Shown here one piece after another: positions 24,701-34,983 of a stretch of 64,000 nucleotides of DNA; within the stretch, counting starts at the first letter, position 1, and each line of letters begins with the position of its first letter. The stretch lies in the NCBI RefSeq assembly GCF_032062135.1, contig NC_092858.1, positions 165,938,664 to 166,002,663 on the forward strand, in the 5' to 3' direction. The position numbers and the translations under genes were made by a program. This DNA comes from Pyxicephalus adspersus (taxonomy: Eukaryota > Chordata > Amphibia > Anura > Pyxicephalidae). The notes under the pieces were generated by a model. The model was not told where the DNA came from. It did no database searches and saw only the letters and a list, made by a program, of their open reading frames with translations.

Positions 24701-24949
24701 ACGCCAGACAGACAGATACAAACATTAAAACAAACAAAAAAAAAAGTAACACAAAATTGCATCATTCTGAAAAAAATAAAAATTTGGATGTTGCTGTACT
24801 GGACAGCTGCAACGCTTTACAGACGTTGAAGCCTCAGACATTCATCCATTGTCTTGTCCTGCCTGATCCAACCACAAGTCTGATACATGGGGACTACGTA
24901 ACTCAATATTAAAGTGTTTAGGCAAAACTTTTTTTTTTGGGAGGCAGGA

Positions 24950-25300
24950 TTTATTTTTGCTCACAAGAGCACCCTAATGTAAGCTGTGGGTTGACTCTAA
25001 TTACTCAATCCTAATTAGTGCCTCCATGTTTGCTGGAACTGAAATCTAATAAATGATGGGAGTGTGCCAGGAACAGTAAGATTGGAAAAGAACTAGCTAA
25101 AAGATAATGAAAGTCCTCCATTCAGCAAATGAGGTGGCTTCTGACTTGCTGCAGCTTCTGATGTACATTGTAAGAAGCCGAGTGCATGCCATGAAATCAG
25201 AGTTATTTCAGTCCAGGATAGGAAGAGGGTTGGCATTCCTGGCAAGTGAGTATGCCATCTCTGAGCATATCTCTATTCACAGTCACCTTAATAGAAAGTG
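24950..25300. promoter_or_regulatory. Candidate conserved non-coding element
   Basis: Contains paired homeodomain-like cores, CTCTAATTACTC and CCTAATTAGTGC near 24997-25021, in repeat-free sequence with an even base mix. A 64-codon frame at 25107-25301 has no domain. Function inferred only. Confidence 0.35.
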
Positions 25301-25544
25301 ATAAAAATCCAACATGTTGGGCTCTATACAAACATTTTTGGGATTATTCTATGTCCATGTGTTTAAATGGCAGTAATTGATTCCCACTAAGTCAGATTCC
25401 TGGTTTTAAGAATAGAGCCCTTCGAGTTGTCACCAAATCAGTTACAGAAGATTAATATTTCAATAGGGACACCTGTGAAGGAGGGAAGTTCCCCCCACTT
25501 TGAAGAAAACAAGCTGAAACCATATTTAGCCAAACTAAACTGAA

Positions 25545-25930
25545 AAATTAAACTTACCGTTATTACCGCAGATCCCTTGATGGCGATGGACCTTTCCTCA
25601 ATCCGCTCTCACGTAGTCCTGGGATCCATCTTCGTCTGCGCCGGGTGCTGCCATCTTTAATCTTCTCTTCTGTCTTCTTTTTGGCACGTCACCCAATCTC
25701 GCACTGCGCAGGTCTGAGATCGGGTGACATGTAAAGAGGAAAAAAAAATAGAGCCACTGTCACTGCGCATGCAAATAATGCCCCTTCTGTGCATGCCCGA
25801 AATTAGGGCATCCGCAGAAGGGGCACCTAGAGCCTCCCAGGATGCGTGACGTAGGTTTCCTGGGAAGCGCAGCGCTCCCAATCAGTCTTGATTGCTGCTG
25901 AAAGGGGAGGTACTGCACCTATTTTTTTTT
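25545..25930 (-). repeat. Exon-like interspersed repeat G, copy 1 (minus strand)
   Basis: On the minus strand the order is GGGAGCGC, CCTGGGAGGCTCTAG, a CATGCGCAG region, AAAGATGGCAGCACCCGG and finally GGTAAGTTT (complement of 25551-25558). A plus-strand copy with the same order lies at 27235-27580. The ATG in AAGATGGCA sits in good Kozak context but its frame closes within about 20 codons in both copies. Class unknown. Confidence 0.6.
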
Positions 25931-27230
25931 TAAAAAAAGGATGTTGCACTTAAAAAATAAAAAATAATTAACCTTTTTGCTTTACATATAAGGGTTGTTG
26001 AGTTTAGGTACGCTTAAAAATGGATAAAACCCCATATAACAATAAACGTCTTTTTTGTTTCCTTTTGGTCTGGTAAATATACCACTGAAAGATTAATAAA
26101 TAAAAAATAAAAAAAACAAAAAGCTGAAAGTAAAAAATATTAGTGCAAAAAAAAAACTACAATGATATATGAAATATGATCAATGCAGCCACCACTGTAA
26201 GCTTCAACTTGTTACATTTTTGTTTTTTATTACAATATTTTTATTGTTCCCAATGGTGTCATTATTATATATTCTATAATCAAACATATCTTCTTATCAG
26301 TATTTCTTATATGCAGGACAAAAAACAAACAAAAATAAAAGAATAAAAACTGTATACTGTATAATTTTGTCCAAATCAGCAATTACATTGAAGAAGAAAG
26401 CAGCAATATACAACAAAGTATCAAATCTGAAAAATGCATATTTGGATGAACGTGATTGTTGCAGCTTTTTATTTGTGTTATTTAACACTGATTAATAGTA
26501 TCTTGTTAAACAATGAGCTGGAAGTGGAAGCATTTTGTTGATCCATTCTAATGTCATGGGGATGGAAATGTGATTTTTTTTGTTATTTTTCTTTTTTTTT
26601 TAATGGAATAAACATAAATCATAGATCTCCTCCAAGCATGTATCTAAAAGTCAATGAGAAGAGCTTAGCGTAGGAATAATGAGGGGCTGAGTAAGCAGGC
26701 AGATGGCCTCTGAATTTACTGCAATCATTTTATCTACTTTAGTTTTTATCTTGTTTGCCTATAAATAAAATGCCTCGCTCACAGTTTTCCTATTATGATA
26801 TGAAGGGAAGAGGCTGAAACTTATCCTTATTATTTTACTATCTTGCCAAAAAATATGACTAAGCTAATGGCATACAAAATGAAAACAACTGCGGACAAAA
26901 ACAGATGTCTGAGTATCCCAGTTCAGCATTTGAAGTTTTTTTTAAATTTATTATACTATTCCTTTTTTTAACTTATGAATTGGCTTTAACTGTTAGACAT
27001 TGATGTTTAGACAAGAAAGGAGTAAGGTTAAAACCTTCTTATATAATTGCACCAAATACTGGTAATGGGAAAGTTTAAGGTTTTTTTTTTATCTTTTTTA
27101 ATTCTGTACTTATTTTCTTTTTTAATTTATGAAATTGTTTTTACTTTAAAATAAACCTAAACTGAAATTTTAACCTTACAATAAAGGATAAACAGCCCCT
27201 TTATATAAGATAAAAATCACTTTTTTTAGA
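25931..27230. other. AT-rich unassigned sequence
   Basis: Dominated by A and T homopolymers and AT-rich words. No gene. A slightly more balanced segment at about 26640-26800 could be unique conserved DNA, but the evidence is thin. Confidence 0.4.
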
Positions 27231-27234
27231 GGGG

Positions 27235-27580
27235 AGAGGGCCATGGCAATCAAGACTAAATGGGAGCGCAGAGCCTCCCAGCATACATACGTCATGCATC
27301 CCGGGAGGCTTCTGGCTGCTCAATCTTGGGCATACGTAGAAGAAGTAAAAAGTTCAGATCTCACACATGCACACTGAGATTGGCACCCTTTTTTCCCCAC
27401 AGTGCGAGATCAGGTCATGTACGAAAAAGGAGGAAGAAGGCCAAAGAAGATGGCAGCACCGGGACGAAGGAGGATACCGGGACGGCGAGGGACAAGATCC
27501 TGAAAACCTTTGGTTGGATCAACACATCTGGGAAGGTAAAGGTGAGTTTATTTAGTTTAGTTTATTTCCTCTTTAACCCC
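27235..27580 (+). repeat. Exon-like interspersed repeat G, copy 2
   Basis: Matches the minus-strand copy at 25545-25930 in block order: AATCAAGACT, GGGAGCGCAGAG, CCCGGGAGGCTTCTGG, AGTGCGAGATC, GAAGATGGCAGCACCGGG (ATG at 27450), then GGTGAGTTTA at 27541. It has inverted orientation to the other copy, about 1.3 kb away. Confidence 0.6.
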
Positions 27581-27925
27581 CTGAACGGTTTTCCTGAGTG
27601 TGGCTAGGCGTAAAAAAAACCTGCTGAAAGCGGTAACCCTGAGCCATGCTTGGGGTAGCTAAAAACATTTTTTTTAAAAACACTTACCTGTTCCCATCAG
27701 GGTGGACCCAACTCCTTCTGTCTTTAATGCCATGGCGGAATGGGGACAGTGTGGCATCCGGTGATTTAGGAAGAACCTGGACGAAAAAAGTTGTGCCCAC
27801 TGGTTCCTGAGCTGGAAAGAAAAAATCCAGGGCGACACAGGACCAAATGGAATTGGTTTGCAGAAGAATTGAGGGCTCATCAAAAAGAAAGGTAAGTATT
27901 GTTTTTATGTTTGTTTTTTAATGTC
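27571..27925. repeat. Interspersed repeat J with inverted splice-donor-like motifs
   Basis: Begins with AACCCCCTGAACGG, GAGTGTGGCTAGG and CTGCTGAAAGCGG blocks, which I recognise as a common frog repeat texture. It contains ACTTACCT (27682-27689) and AGGTAAGT (27890-27897), one per strand, about 200 bases apart. Non-coding. Confidence 0.5.
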
Positions 27926-28328
27926 TGACTCTGATAGGGCTGTGTCTGTGGATAGATTCTCCTGTTATAAATTCCCAGAAGAATAAGAACATTAAAAGTT
28001 TATTTGTATTCCTTTTTGTTTTTCTTTTTTCTATTTCTTTTTCATTTATTAGTTTGTTTTTTCTTAATTATCCAGCTCTGATGTTTCCACAAGATTAGGG
28101 CTGAGGCTGGAACCCTCTTATATGAAAGTCTAGAAAAACTAGAACAAAAATTAAGGAGTGGACAGGAATTTTGAGATGCCCACATCTATTTTTTGAGTAC
28201 CCTCACTATCACTATTCAAATCGACACCTATTCGATCAAATAGGGCGATATTGTTTGGGTGACACCATTGAACACCATTTAAGTCAATAGGGGGAAAATT
28301 CAGGTTATTTTTTGGGACTCTGTAGAAC

Positions 28329-28385
28329 TGCAAGAGCAATCAGGGGGGCAGAGCTGACAGCTCCGGTCCCCTGATTGCTCTTGCA
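28329..28385. repeat. Hairpin 1, 18-bp perfect arms
   Basis: TGCAAGAGCAATCAGGGG (28329-28346) pairs exactly with 28368-28385. The 21-base loop has a further stem GAGCT / AGCTC (28351-28355 and 28359-28363). Confidence 0.9.
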
Positions 28386-28406
28386 CCCCTGTACTAGTTG
28401 TATGTG

Positions 28407-28479
28407 TTCTTGGATAGAGTCTCTCTGTCCAAGAACTCAGGAGTTCTGTGTTCCTTGATAAAGAAACTCTATCCAAGAA
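28407..28479. repeat. Hairpin 2, 14-bp perfect arms
   Basis: TTCTTGGATAGAGT (28407-28420) pairs exactly with 28466-28479. The loop contains the small inverted repeat AGAACT / AGTTCT. Confidence 0.9.
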
Positions 28480-28596
28480 TAAGGATAAGCAAGAAGACCT
28501 CTGGCATTCTCACAGAAATTTCCTCGAACTTCAGATGGTTCTGCGAAATTTCGGCAAACCGTTTTCGCGAAACCATCGGAAGATCAAGAACATTAT

Positions 28597-28636
28597 AACA
28601 GGAGGATTCACAGGATTTCCTGAGAATCCTCCTGTT
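28597..28636. repeat. Hairpin 3, 13-bp perfect arms
   Basis: AACAGGAGGATTC (28597-28609) pairs exactly with 28624-28636. The same stem, in shorter form, occurs in the related repeat near 14731-14755. Confidence 0.9.
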
Positions 28637-28718
28637 TGCGATCCCCGGGGCACTAGAGGTTAATTAATCTGTAGTGTCGGGGATTGGACACTGTTCTCAA
28701 TAAATGCGGCCACAGGAA

Positions 28719-28918
28719 GATCCCCGAGCACTAGAGGTTAAATGATGACAAGTCTCCCCATTCATTCACCTCTAGTGCTCTGTGATTGGCTGGGGAAAGG
28801 TAAATCCTGATGACACTTGACCTGTCATCAGGGTTTACCTTTTCTCAGCCAATCACAGAGTACTAGAGGTGATGAATGGGGAGACTTGTCATCATTTAAC
28901 CTCTAGTGCTCGGGGATC
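28719..28918. repeat. Hairpin 4, arms about 97 bp
   Basis: The left arm 28719-28815 and right arm 28823-28918 are near-exact reverse complements, separated by seven bases. By eye there are about four mismatches and one 1-base indel. The arms start with GATCCCCGAGCACTAGAGG. Such a long, little-diverged inverted repeat implies recent formation, recent spread or gene conversion. Confidence 0.9.
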
Positions 28919-28972
28919 CCACACTGACAGGAGGATTCCTACGGCTGTGCAGCCGTCCTGTCATTGTGGGAT
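28916..28972. repeat. Hairpin 5, 17-bp arms with nested 7-bp stem
   Basis: ATCCCACACTGACAGGA (28916-28932) pairs with 28956-28972 with one mismatch. Inside, ACGGCTG / CAGCCGT (28941-28956) forms a perfect stem with a two-base loop. It shares three bases with hairpin 4. Confidence 0.88.
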
Positions 28973-29324
28973 AACCTGTAAAAAAATAAAAGTTAGTTAC
29001 ACAAATCACACACATTTAATAAATTACTTTACCATTAAAGCCTCTTTTTTTAACACATTTTTTTACACGTGAATTTGCGCCGATGAATCCCGTGTTTGTT
29101 GGGTCTATCTAAATTGGAACAGCCATATTTGGGTCGAATATAAGGACAACCCCAATTCGAACACCAACACTAGTCTGTATACTTCTTTGTATAGATTTTC
29201 TCCCAAGTTCTAAAATACATTCTCCTAGGTTAATTGGCTTCTTCAATCAGTCATGCATAGTCAGGCATGTTAGGGAAGGTTTTTACCTGCAGGGGGAGCA
29301 AGCAATCCTGTGCAGCTCCTCGTG

Positions 29325-29440
29325 GCTGGCACCTTGCCGCCCACACCAGGCTGCAGTTAGAGGTACTGAACCACTCACTGTGGCCCCCATTTATTCCCTT
29401 CAGGGCTGCCACATATAGATGCTGCTTGTAGCGTCTCCCA
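29325..29440 (+). repeat. Interspersed repeat family H, fragment 2
   Basis: CCACTCACTGTGGCCCCCAT, TTATTCCCTTCAGGGCTGCC, then a GATGCTGC segment. Same order as 15530-15640 and 48595-48765. Confidence 0.4.
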
Positions 29441-29499
29441 AGGCTGGGGTTCAAAGGAAGCAGACACTACGCCACAATATACCCACCAGTATTAGTAAT

Positions 29500-29595
29500 A
29501 TTAGATTGTAAGCTCCTATGTGCTTATGACAATGGACTCTGTAAAGCACTGTGGAAAATTTCAGCACTATATCACTACAAGTTAAATATTATAAG
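29500..29595 (+). mobile_element. SINE tail fragment
   Basis: AGATTGTAAGCTCC, TGACAATGGACTCTGTAAAG, CACTGT and a CACTATAT segment correspond in order to the last 90 bases of the SINE. Decayed. Confidence 0.45.
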
Positions 29596-29599
29596 AAAC

Positions 29600-30700
29600 A
29601 TTGAGACTTTTTGTCAACACTACCAAACTACCATTCTGTAACATGCAATGTTGTTACAGAGGTAGGCGAAATAAGGTGATTTTCAGACCAGTACCTCAAT
29701 ACGTTTGTCCTATCTGGTAATCTTCCATTTTACAGTCTTTTAGTAAGGATGCTAAAACTTCCCTGATACACAGACAGACACTAAAATGGGTCACCTATAA
29801 AAATGAAGTATGAAAAATGAAAATATGTTACATCAAACTTATTTTAATCTAATAACTTCTATGATAAAATAATAACTCCACATATGTGCTCTCTAGGAAT
29901 TAACAGAGTAATTCTGAAGAAACTGAGTTTAACCCTGAAACTAACAATTTCAATGCCGCAGTGGAAATTCTCAATTTTACTCATCAACTGCCAAAATTTG
30001 CTTAAAAAACAAAAATATCTTGTTTTTTAGAAGATGTGTTTAGGGCACTAATTCAATTAGTATTCTTTGTTTTTTATTCTCTGTGTTCATTAGCAGGTGA
30101 AAAACTAGTGATGGGTGAATGTAGTTTTATTGTATTCGAATGATGTTAAGTAGACATGGGCCAGCGTACTGCACATTGCACAAGTGTTATATCTTTGCTT
30201 TTGTACATAGAATGCAATGTTTTTCTCTTTGTATCATGATATCAGGAAAGAACAAGTTGAAGAGTGTACACACTAATATTTTATACAGGAGGTGAGTATT
30301 ATGAATGGTTGTTAAAGAACACATCAGTTTTGGAGTAGCTACTAAAGTACACAGCAGGGCATGCTCCTTTTGGGTGGCAAATGTTGGAAATAGCAATTGA
30401 TAACTATAGGTCTTTTGCTTTAGGATATACCTACAGATACCTACTTGTATACCTACTCGTGCTATGGTGAAACTACCCTACCCATCCCACTGGGTGCCAT
30501 GCCCAGGAGTCATTTTGGCTTGTTGCACCCACTTGCACTGCAATAAATGATCCCAAATGACGCAAAGAGCGGTGCTGACATGGCATGCTGTCTGAATTAT
30601 GGAACAATTCATGGTAACTCTTTCACAGAGAACATGCCCATAGCACCCTCCAGGATGTCCACCACTCTTCTGGGTTTTGAGGTAAAAGTCAGGTGACAAC
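29600..30700. other. Unassigned sequence
   Basis: No gene or repeat recognised. The 91-codon minus frame 30478-30753 runs into the MITE. Confidence 0.4.
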
Positions 30701-30704
30701 ATAT

Positions 30705-30893
30705 GGGGCCTGTGAAGATAGACTATCATGGGAGAACCTGGGTGATCCAGCAAACCTGGATTGGATCTGGTCCGGGACTACTATTGGCAAATGATTTTTG
30801 AAAAAATACAAATTTGCTGGATCACCCAGGTTCTCCCATGATAGTCTATTTTCTTCAGTCTTGGAGAGCTTTAATGAATCAGATCCATTGTGT
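30705..30893. mobile_element. Palindromic MITE, copy 2
   Basis: Inverted halves carrying GATAGACTATCATGGGAGAA, CCTGGGTGATCCAGCAAACC and their reverse complements. The outer left end is shortened (GGGGCCTGTGAAG). Two apparent frames, on opposite strands, begin with the same peptide because the element is palindromic. Confidence 0.75.
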
Positions 30894-30894
30894 C

Positions 30895-31670
30895 AACTGG
30901 GTACTGAGTGTAAAGTTTCATAATGAAGAATTTTACTTTGAAATAACCCTGAATTGCACATTAAAGCTTAAAAAGAAATCTAAAAAAAAGTTGTTTGTAA
31001 AAATGGTTGCATGGACAATGTTGGTCGAAAAATCATTTTATCTGGCTTTTTGTATGAATGTCCATGAGATCCGGGATGGGTATGGGGACGGAGCTCTCAC
31101 ATTCCAATATCAGATCTCAGTCATCACTGACATGTGAAAGATATTTTAATGGTCTCCATACCAGGTGGGCTTTCTGCTTGTCAGCTCACATTGATGATGT
31201 TTTTCTCCAAAAATCCCAACAATTTTCCTGACGTACCGTGTCACTGAATGTATTCAGGTGTGAAAATATCATTCATGTACACGGATCGCTTCTAATGTGT
31301 CAGTAACTTGGAGTACTCAATTCTTAACTTCTAAAATTGATTGGCGGTGCTGATCCAATAGGTTTGCTTAAATTTTCACTTGCAAGGAATAATTTAGTGA
31401 ATGGGATGAAAATTATTCTTGCAAAGAACACCCTAGGAATTGTTAAATAGAAAAATATTGTTTGGTTCTCTATTGAAGTCAGCAAGTTCCTCCATTTGCT
31501 AAGCGAATTATCCTTGGCAGAGTAAATAAATGTATTTTGTTCTTGTACATGATTATACATTGATATGTGGCTTGTGTAATTCCCTGGATGGTTTGGCTTT
31601 CTTAGCCAATCAGGCTCTGCTAAATGCACATGTGGAGAGAGGGGACATTGTCTATCCTGTTTTATGGAGC
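30895..31670. other. Unassigned sequence
   Basis: No exon or repeat recognised. The 107-codon frame 30814-31137 starts inside the MITE and continues into AT-rich sequence without a domain. Confidence 0.4.
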
Positions 31671-31675
31671 TGAGT

Positions 31676-31885
31676 AAATCTTATGTACACACGTCAGATG
31701 ATTCTCGTCGGGTAATCGCCTGGGGGCTGATATCGGATGAGAATCTGGCGTGTGTACAGCGCTCGTCCGTGGTGCATCCGTCCTGGCTGATCTACAAACG
31801 ACAAACGATTCTATTACAAATAAGGGGAGGGAGCGCCGCTTGGTCATTCTCCCCCCTTCCCTGTCCATAGAGCAGAACCTGGCTG
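31676..31885 (+). repeat. CpG-rich interspersed repeat F
   Basis: Rich in CG within AT-rich DNA. TGTACACACG (31684-31693) is inverted at 31749-31758, with AGATGATTCTCGTC and GATGAGAATCTGG continuing the stem. The order continues with CGTCCTGGCTGATCTACAAA and CTCCCCCCTTCCCTGTCCAT. I recognise the texture as a ranid repeat. Class unassigned. Confidence 0.5.
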
Positions 31886-32356
31886 GACAGAAATATAAAT
31901 CCACACACACATATATATTTTTTGTTTTTTAATAGTATTTATTTACCTGTTTACCTGAAATCAGGACTGGCCTTAGGTTGCAGTACTGATTGCATTGACT
32001 TTGATGGCCCCTTGCCCAGGTTCCAACCACCCTGCTACACACTTTCTTTAGCACTAGAAAAAAAAACTTTGAACATAGATATCTTTAATGGTTGATGGTT
32101 TGGTATAAAAGAAACGTGACTTTTTGCTCCTGGAAAAGGGGAAAAGTGGGGGAAGAATTATCATTACCCAATAGAGTAGAAGTTGACTGGGAAATATTAA
32201 AATATGAAGCCGATTTGTCTATGCTAGGTGTTTCTTAGTAGTTCTTTTCCTGGTGACAGCTTCAGCAATGCCTTAGCAAAGAAGGGAAGTTTTTCCTGCA
32301 TCATTTCTTATTATGGAATTACGCAAAGGCCAAACCTTCCAATCACACATTAGATC

Positions 32357-32617
32357 AGTGTCTCCCAAGCAGGGTTCCTCCAGAAGTTGCAGGGGGTTAC
32401 TTGAGCATTGAGAAACTTGTGTCTATGAGGTCAGTTTAACTGATACCAATGATATTTTTGGCATTGTATTATTCTTCCCACTGTCCAGCAATGTAAGAGA
32501 AATTCATCCTACTGACCATCATGCTAATATACTGTAAGCTGTGGTAATTATAGCAGGGGTTTCCTAGGACCTGAAAGTTATTTGAAGGTTTCCCCATGTT
32601 AAAAAGTTTGAGAGACT
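32357..32617 (+). mobile_element. hAT-like non-autonomous element, family B, copy 3
   Basis: AGTGTCTCCCAAGCAGGG at the left and AAGTTTGAGAGACT at the right are an imperfect inverted pair. Flanks ATTAGATC (32349-32356) and ATTAGAGA (32618-32625) agree at 6 of 8 bases, as for a decayed hAT duplication. The body matches the other family B copies. Confidence 0.65.
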
Positions 32618-32629
32618 ATTAGAGAATTC

Positions 32630-32786
32630 AAGATTGTTCTTCGGGGCAGGGTCCTCTACTGTGTCACTGTCTGTATCTGTCTGTCATTTGCAACCCCTAT
32701 TTAATGTACAGCGCTGCGTAATATATTGGCGCCATATAAGTACCGTTTATTATTATTTTTATTATTATTATTATTAATAATAATAC
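32630..32786 (+). mobile_element. LINE 3' tail, copy 2, ending in (TTA)n
   Basis: CTTCGGGGCAGGGTCCTCTA, CACTGTCTGTATCTGTCTGT, TGTACAGCGCTGCG, then a decayed GGCGCCATATAAGTACC end and (TTA)n up to 32786. Confidence 0.75.
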
Positions 32787-33170
32787 AAATAAAAATGATA
32801 ACAATAGGGTATGCCCCAGCACCCTTTTTTTCTCTTTTACTTTGTACTGGTAGAAAAAAAGAGATTTTGTTACTCCATCTGACATCATTACCAAGCTTAT
32901 AATATCTTTGCAGAGGAAGCTGCTGGGTTTTCAGTTCCTACTCATGCAGGCAAACCCCCAAACTACATCTCCCAATATCCTTTCCATACACAGAAGGTGT
33001 GAGCAGGCTCCTGGGAATGGAGGCAGCAGCATTATTTTGCTTGAAAAGAAAATAAATGTTGAAGGCAACAAAGAAAGATGGGCAATAGGCAAAGTTTTAA
33101 AATCCACAAAACAAGGCCGACAACATTTGAGATTGAAATGGAGCAGCATATGGAAGAAATTTATGTACAC

Positions 33171-33397
33171 ATTGGGCCTGATTTAATAAAGCTCACCAAG
33201 ACTGGAGAAGATAGACTATCATGGGTAAACCTGGGTGATCCAGAAACCTGGACTGGATCTGGTCCAGGATTGAAAACATTTGCCAACTAATAGCAAATTT
33301 TTTTAGCAAATCTATTACAGATTTAGGAATTAGCCAGGTTCTCTTATTAAAGTCTATCTTCCCCAGCTTTGGAGAGCTTTAATAAATCATACCCAAT
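33171..33397. mobile_element. Palindromic MITE, copy 3
   Basis: Ends ATTGGGCCTGATTTA (33171-33185) and TAAATCATACCCAAT (33383-33397) are inverted with two mismatches. The arms hold GATAGACTATCATGGG and CCTGGGTGATCC on the left with the inverted copy on the right. Confidence 0.75.
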
Positions 33398-33589
33398 ACA
33401 TTCTGTGTGAGCGCTAGCTCTGATAGGCTGACATGGCTTTTACTATGTTATACACAAAGAAGGGGCTCATTTGACCATCCAATAATAGCAAGGTGTAGGA
33501 GGGCTGAGAGTGCCCTAGGAAGGTGTAGGGAGACTAAAAAGGGTCTAGAAGAATGATTATTGGTTTTTTAATGATCTGACTATAATGCA

Positions 33590-33742
33590 ACAAACCTGGA
33601 ATGAATCTAGTCCAGGATTGAAAGTATTAGTCAACTAATAGTCAATTAAATTTTAGGACATTCATTCCATGTGTGTTGGATTACCCAGGTTCTCACATGA
33701 TAGCCTATCTTCAGTGTTGGAGAGATTTATTCAATCAGACGG
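33590..33742. mobile_element. Palindromic MITE, copy 4 (partial)
   Basis: Starts inside the left arm at AACCTGGAATGAATCTAGTC and continues through the centre to the right arm (GATTACCCAGGTTCTCACAT, GGAGAGATTTATTCAATCAG). The outer left arm is missing. Confidence 0.6.
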
Positions 33743-33892
33743 AGAGGATACACTATATCAGTGAAGCAAACCTGGAATGCAAATGCTTTCAATCCTGAAC
33801 CAGATCCAGGTTTGCTGGATCACCCAGCTTCACTGGTGAAAACGTATCCTTTCCAGCCTTGAGGAGCTTTACCAAATCAGGACCAATGTATT
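33743..33892. mobile_element. Palindromic MITE, copy 5 (partial, second subtype)
   Basis: Carries the arm variant with GAGGATACACTATATCAGTG and CAGCTTCACTGGTGAAAACG, the subtype of copies 6 to 9. The centre is shortened. It directly follows copy 4, which is of the other subtype. Confidence 0.6.
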
Positions 33893-34089
33893 TAAACCAG
33901 TATTTAAATCTGTACAAAACGCTTTTGTCAAAGGATAATAGACATTAACTGTTGCTGCAGAGATTTGATGAATTTGATTTCCCCATTTAAACTTCTCCTA
34001 GCCCCCTCTGAGCCCCCTGTCCTAATATTTATAACGCAGATAATGTTCTTGCCCCGTTCTTACAACATTCTGCATAGCATATATTTCCT

Positions 34090-34530
34090 ACATCCACCAA
34101 TAATATGAGTGGCCTGATTTTCTGTAAATGCCATAAAGAATTCAATTAGAAGAAACACAATTTAATCTCTGGGAGCAAAACGTCTCAAGACTTACGCCAA
34201 TAAATGTTGATAAGCTGTAGTAAATAGCTCAAGCAGAAGGCCAAAACTCACATTGTGATATTTCTGCTAATGCAAATTTGCTTTGAGTAATGTTGGCCCA
34301 GTAAATACGGCTGATTTGATCAGCTGCAATAATGCCTCAGAGAGAGATTAATTATTTTTTACTAAATGACTTAAAGTTCTGCTCTCTTCGGGCAAAGCAG
34401 GAGAAACGTCAGCGTGGCAATGGACCTAAATTATTCAAGAAGAAACTGATGATATCGGGTATTTTGTTACTTTAATCACTGAATGATATTTATTTTACTG
34501 CTGATTCGTATTTCAAAAGAGATTTCCAGT
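34090..34530. promoter_or_regulatory. Candidate conserved non-coding element
   Basis: A long repeat-free block with octamer-like ATGCAAAT at 34270-34277, AATTAATTATTT near 34350 and several TGATTTG/ATCAGC words. It has no open frame of note. This is among the most enhancer-like textures in the window. Still an inference without alignment. Confidence 0.4.
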
Positions 34531-34664
34531 AAATCAAAAAATCTTTTTTTTTTTTTGGATCCCAGTGTAGAAAATACATTCACAAATTTGTGATCTCACC
34601 TACAGTGTAATGTATGTCAGATGTGTTTATAAGTAACCATTCATCCATGTGAAAGGTTTGTATT

Positions 34665-34821
34665 GTCTCTTAGATTGTAAGCTCTTCTGGGCAGGGTCCT
34701 CTCCTCCTCCTGTGTCACTGTCTGTATCTGTCTGTCAATTGCAACCCCTATTTAATGTACAGCTCTGTGTAATATGTTGGAGTTATATAAATACTGTTTA
34801 TTAATACCAATAATAATAATA
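34665..34821 (+). mobile_element. LINE 3' tail, copy 3
   Basis: TTAGATTGTAAGCTCTTCTG, GGGCAGGGTCCTCTCC, CACTGTCTGTATCTGTCTGT and a decayed TGGAGTTATATAAATACTG end, then AT-rich trinucleotides. It faces a minus-strand LINE coding-end fragment at 34984-35212. Confidence 0.75.
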
Positions 34822-34926
34822 TTGATGAAAACTTTTTTTATTATTATTAAAGAGGACCTCTGGAAGTTTTGCCTAAAAAATGAAGCAAATGTTTAATTGA
34901 CATTATTGCATGTGGTCTACCTACAG

Positions 34927-34982
34927 TTTTTATTACTATTAATATTATTATTACTAATATTATTATTAATATTATTATTAAA
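34927..34982. repeat. (ATT)n simple repeat
   Basis: Imperfect TTA/TAT trinucleotide run that forms the 3' end of the minus-strand LINE fragment. Confidence 0.75.
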
Positions 34983-34983
34983 A

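Larger units (their letters stand above)
28170..29180. mobile_element. Multi-hairpin repeat element, class unknown (copy 2)
   Basis: About 1 kb containing five strong hairpins in a row (listed separately). Outer parts are loosely inverted: the left has TATTCGATCAAATAGGG (about 28228) and the right has GGGTCGAATATAAGG (about 29133), followed by CAATTCGAACACC. They may be decayed terminal inverted repeats. Part of the interior matches 14700-14850 in reverse. No protein is encoded. It may be a non-autonomous DNA transposon built from nested foldbacks. The borders are uncertain by tens of bases. Confidence 0.55.

Noticed and set aside
28719..28918. microRNA precursor
   Set aside because: The stem is far longer and more perfect than a typical pre-miRNA and lies in a repeat. 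An siRNA source is possible, but there is no evidence for a defined mature product.
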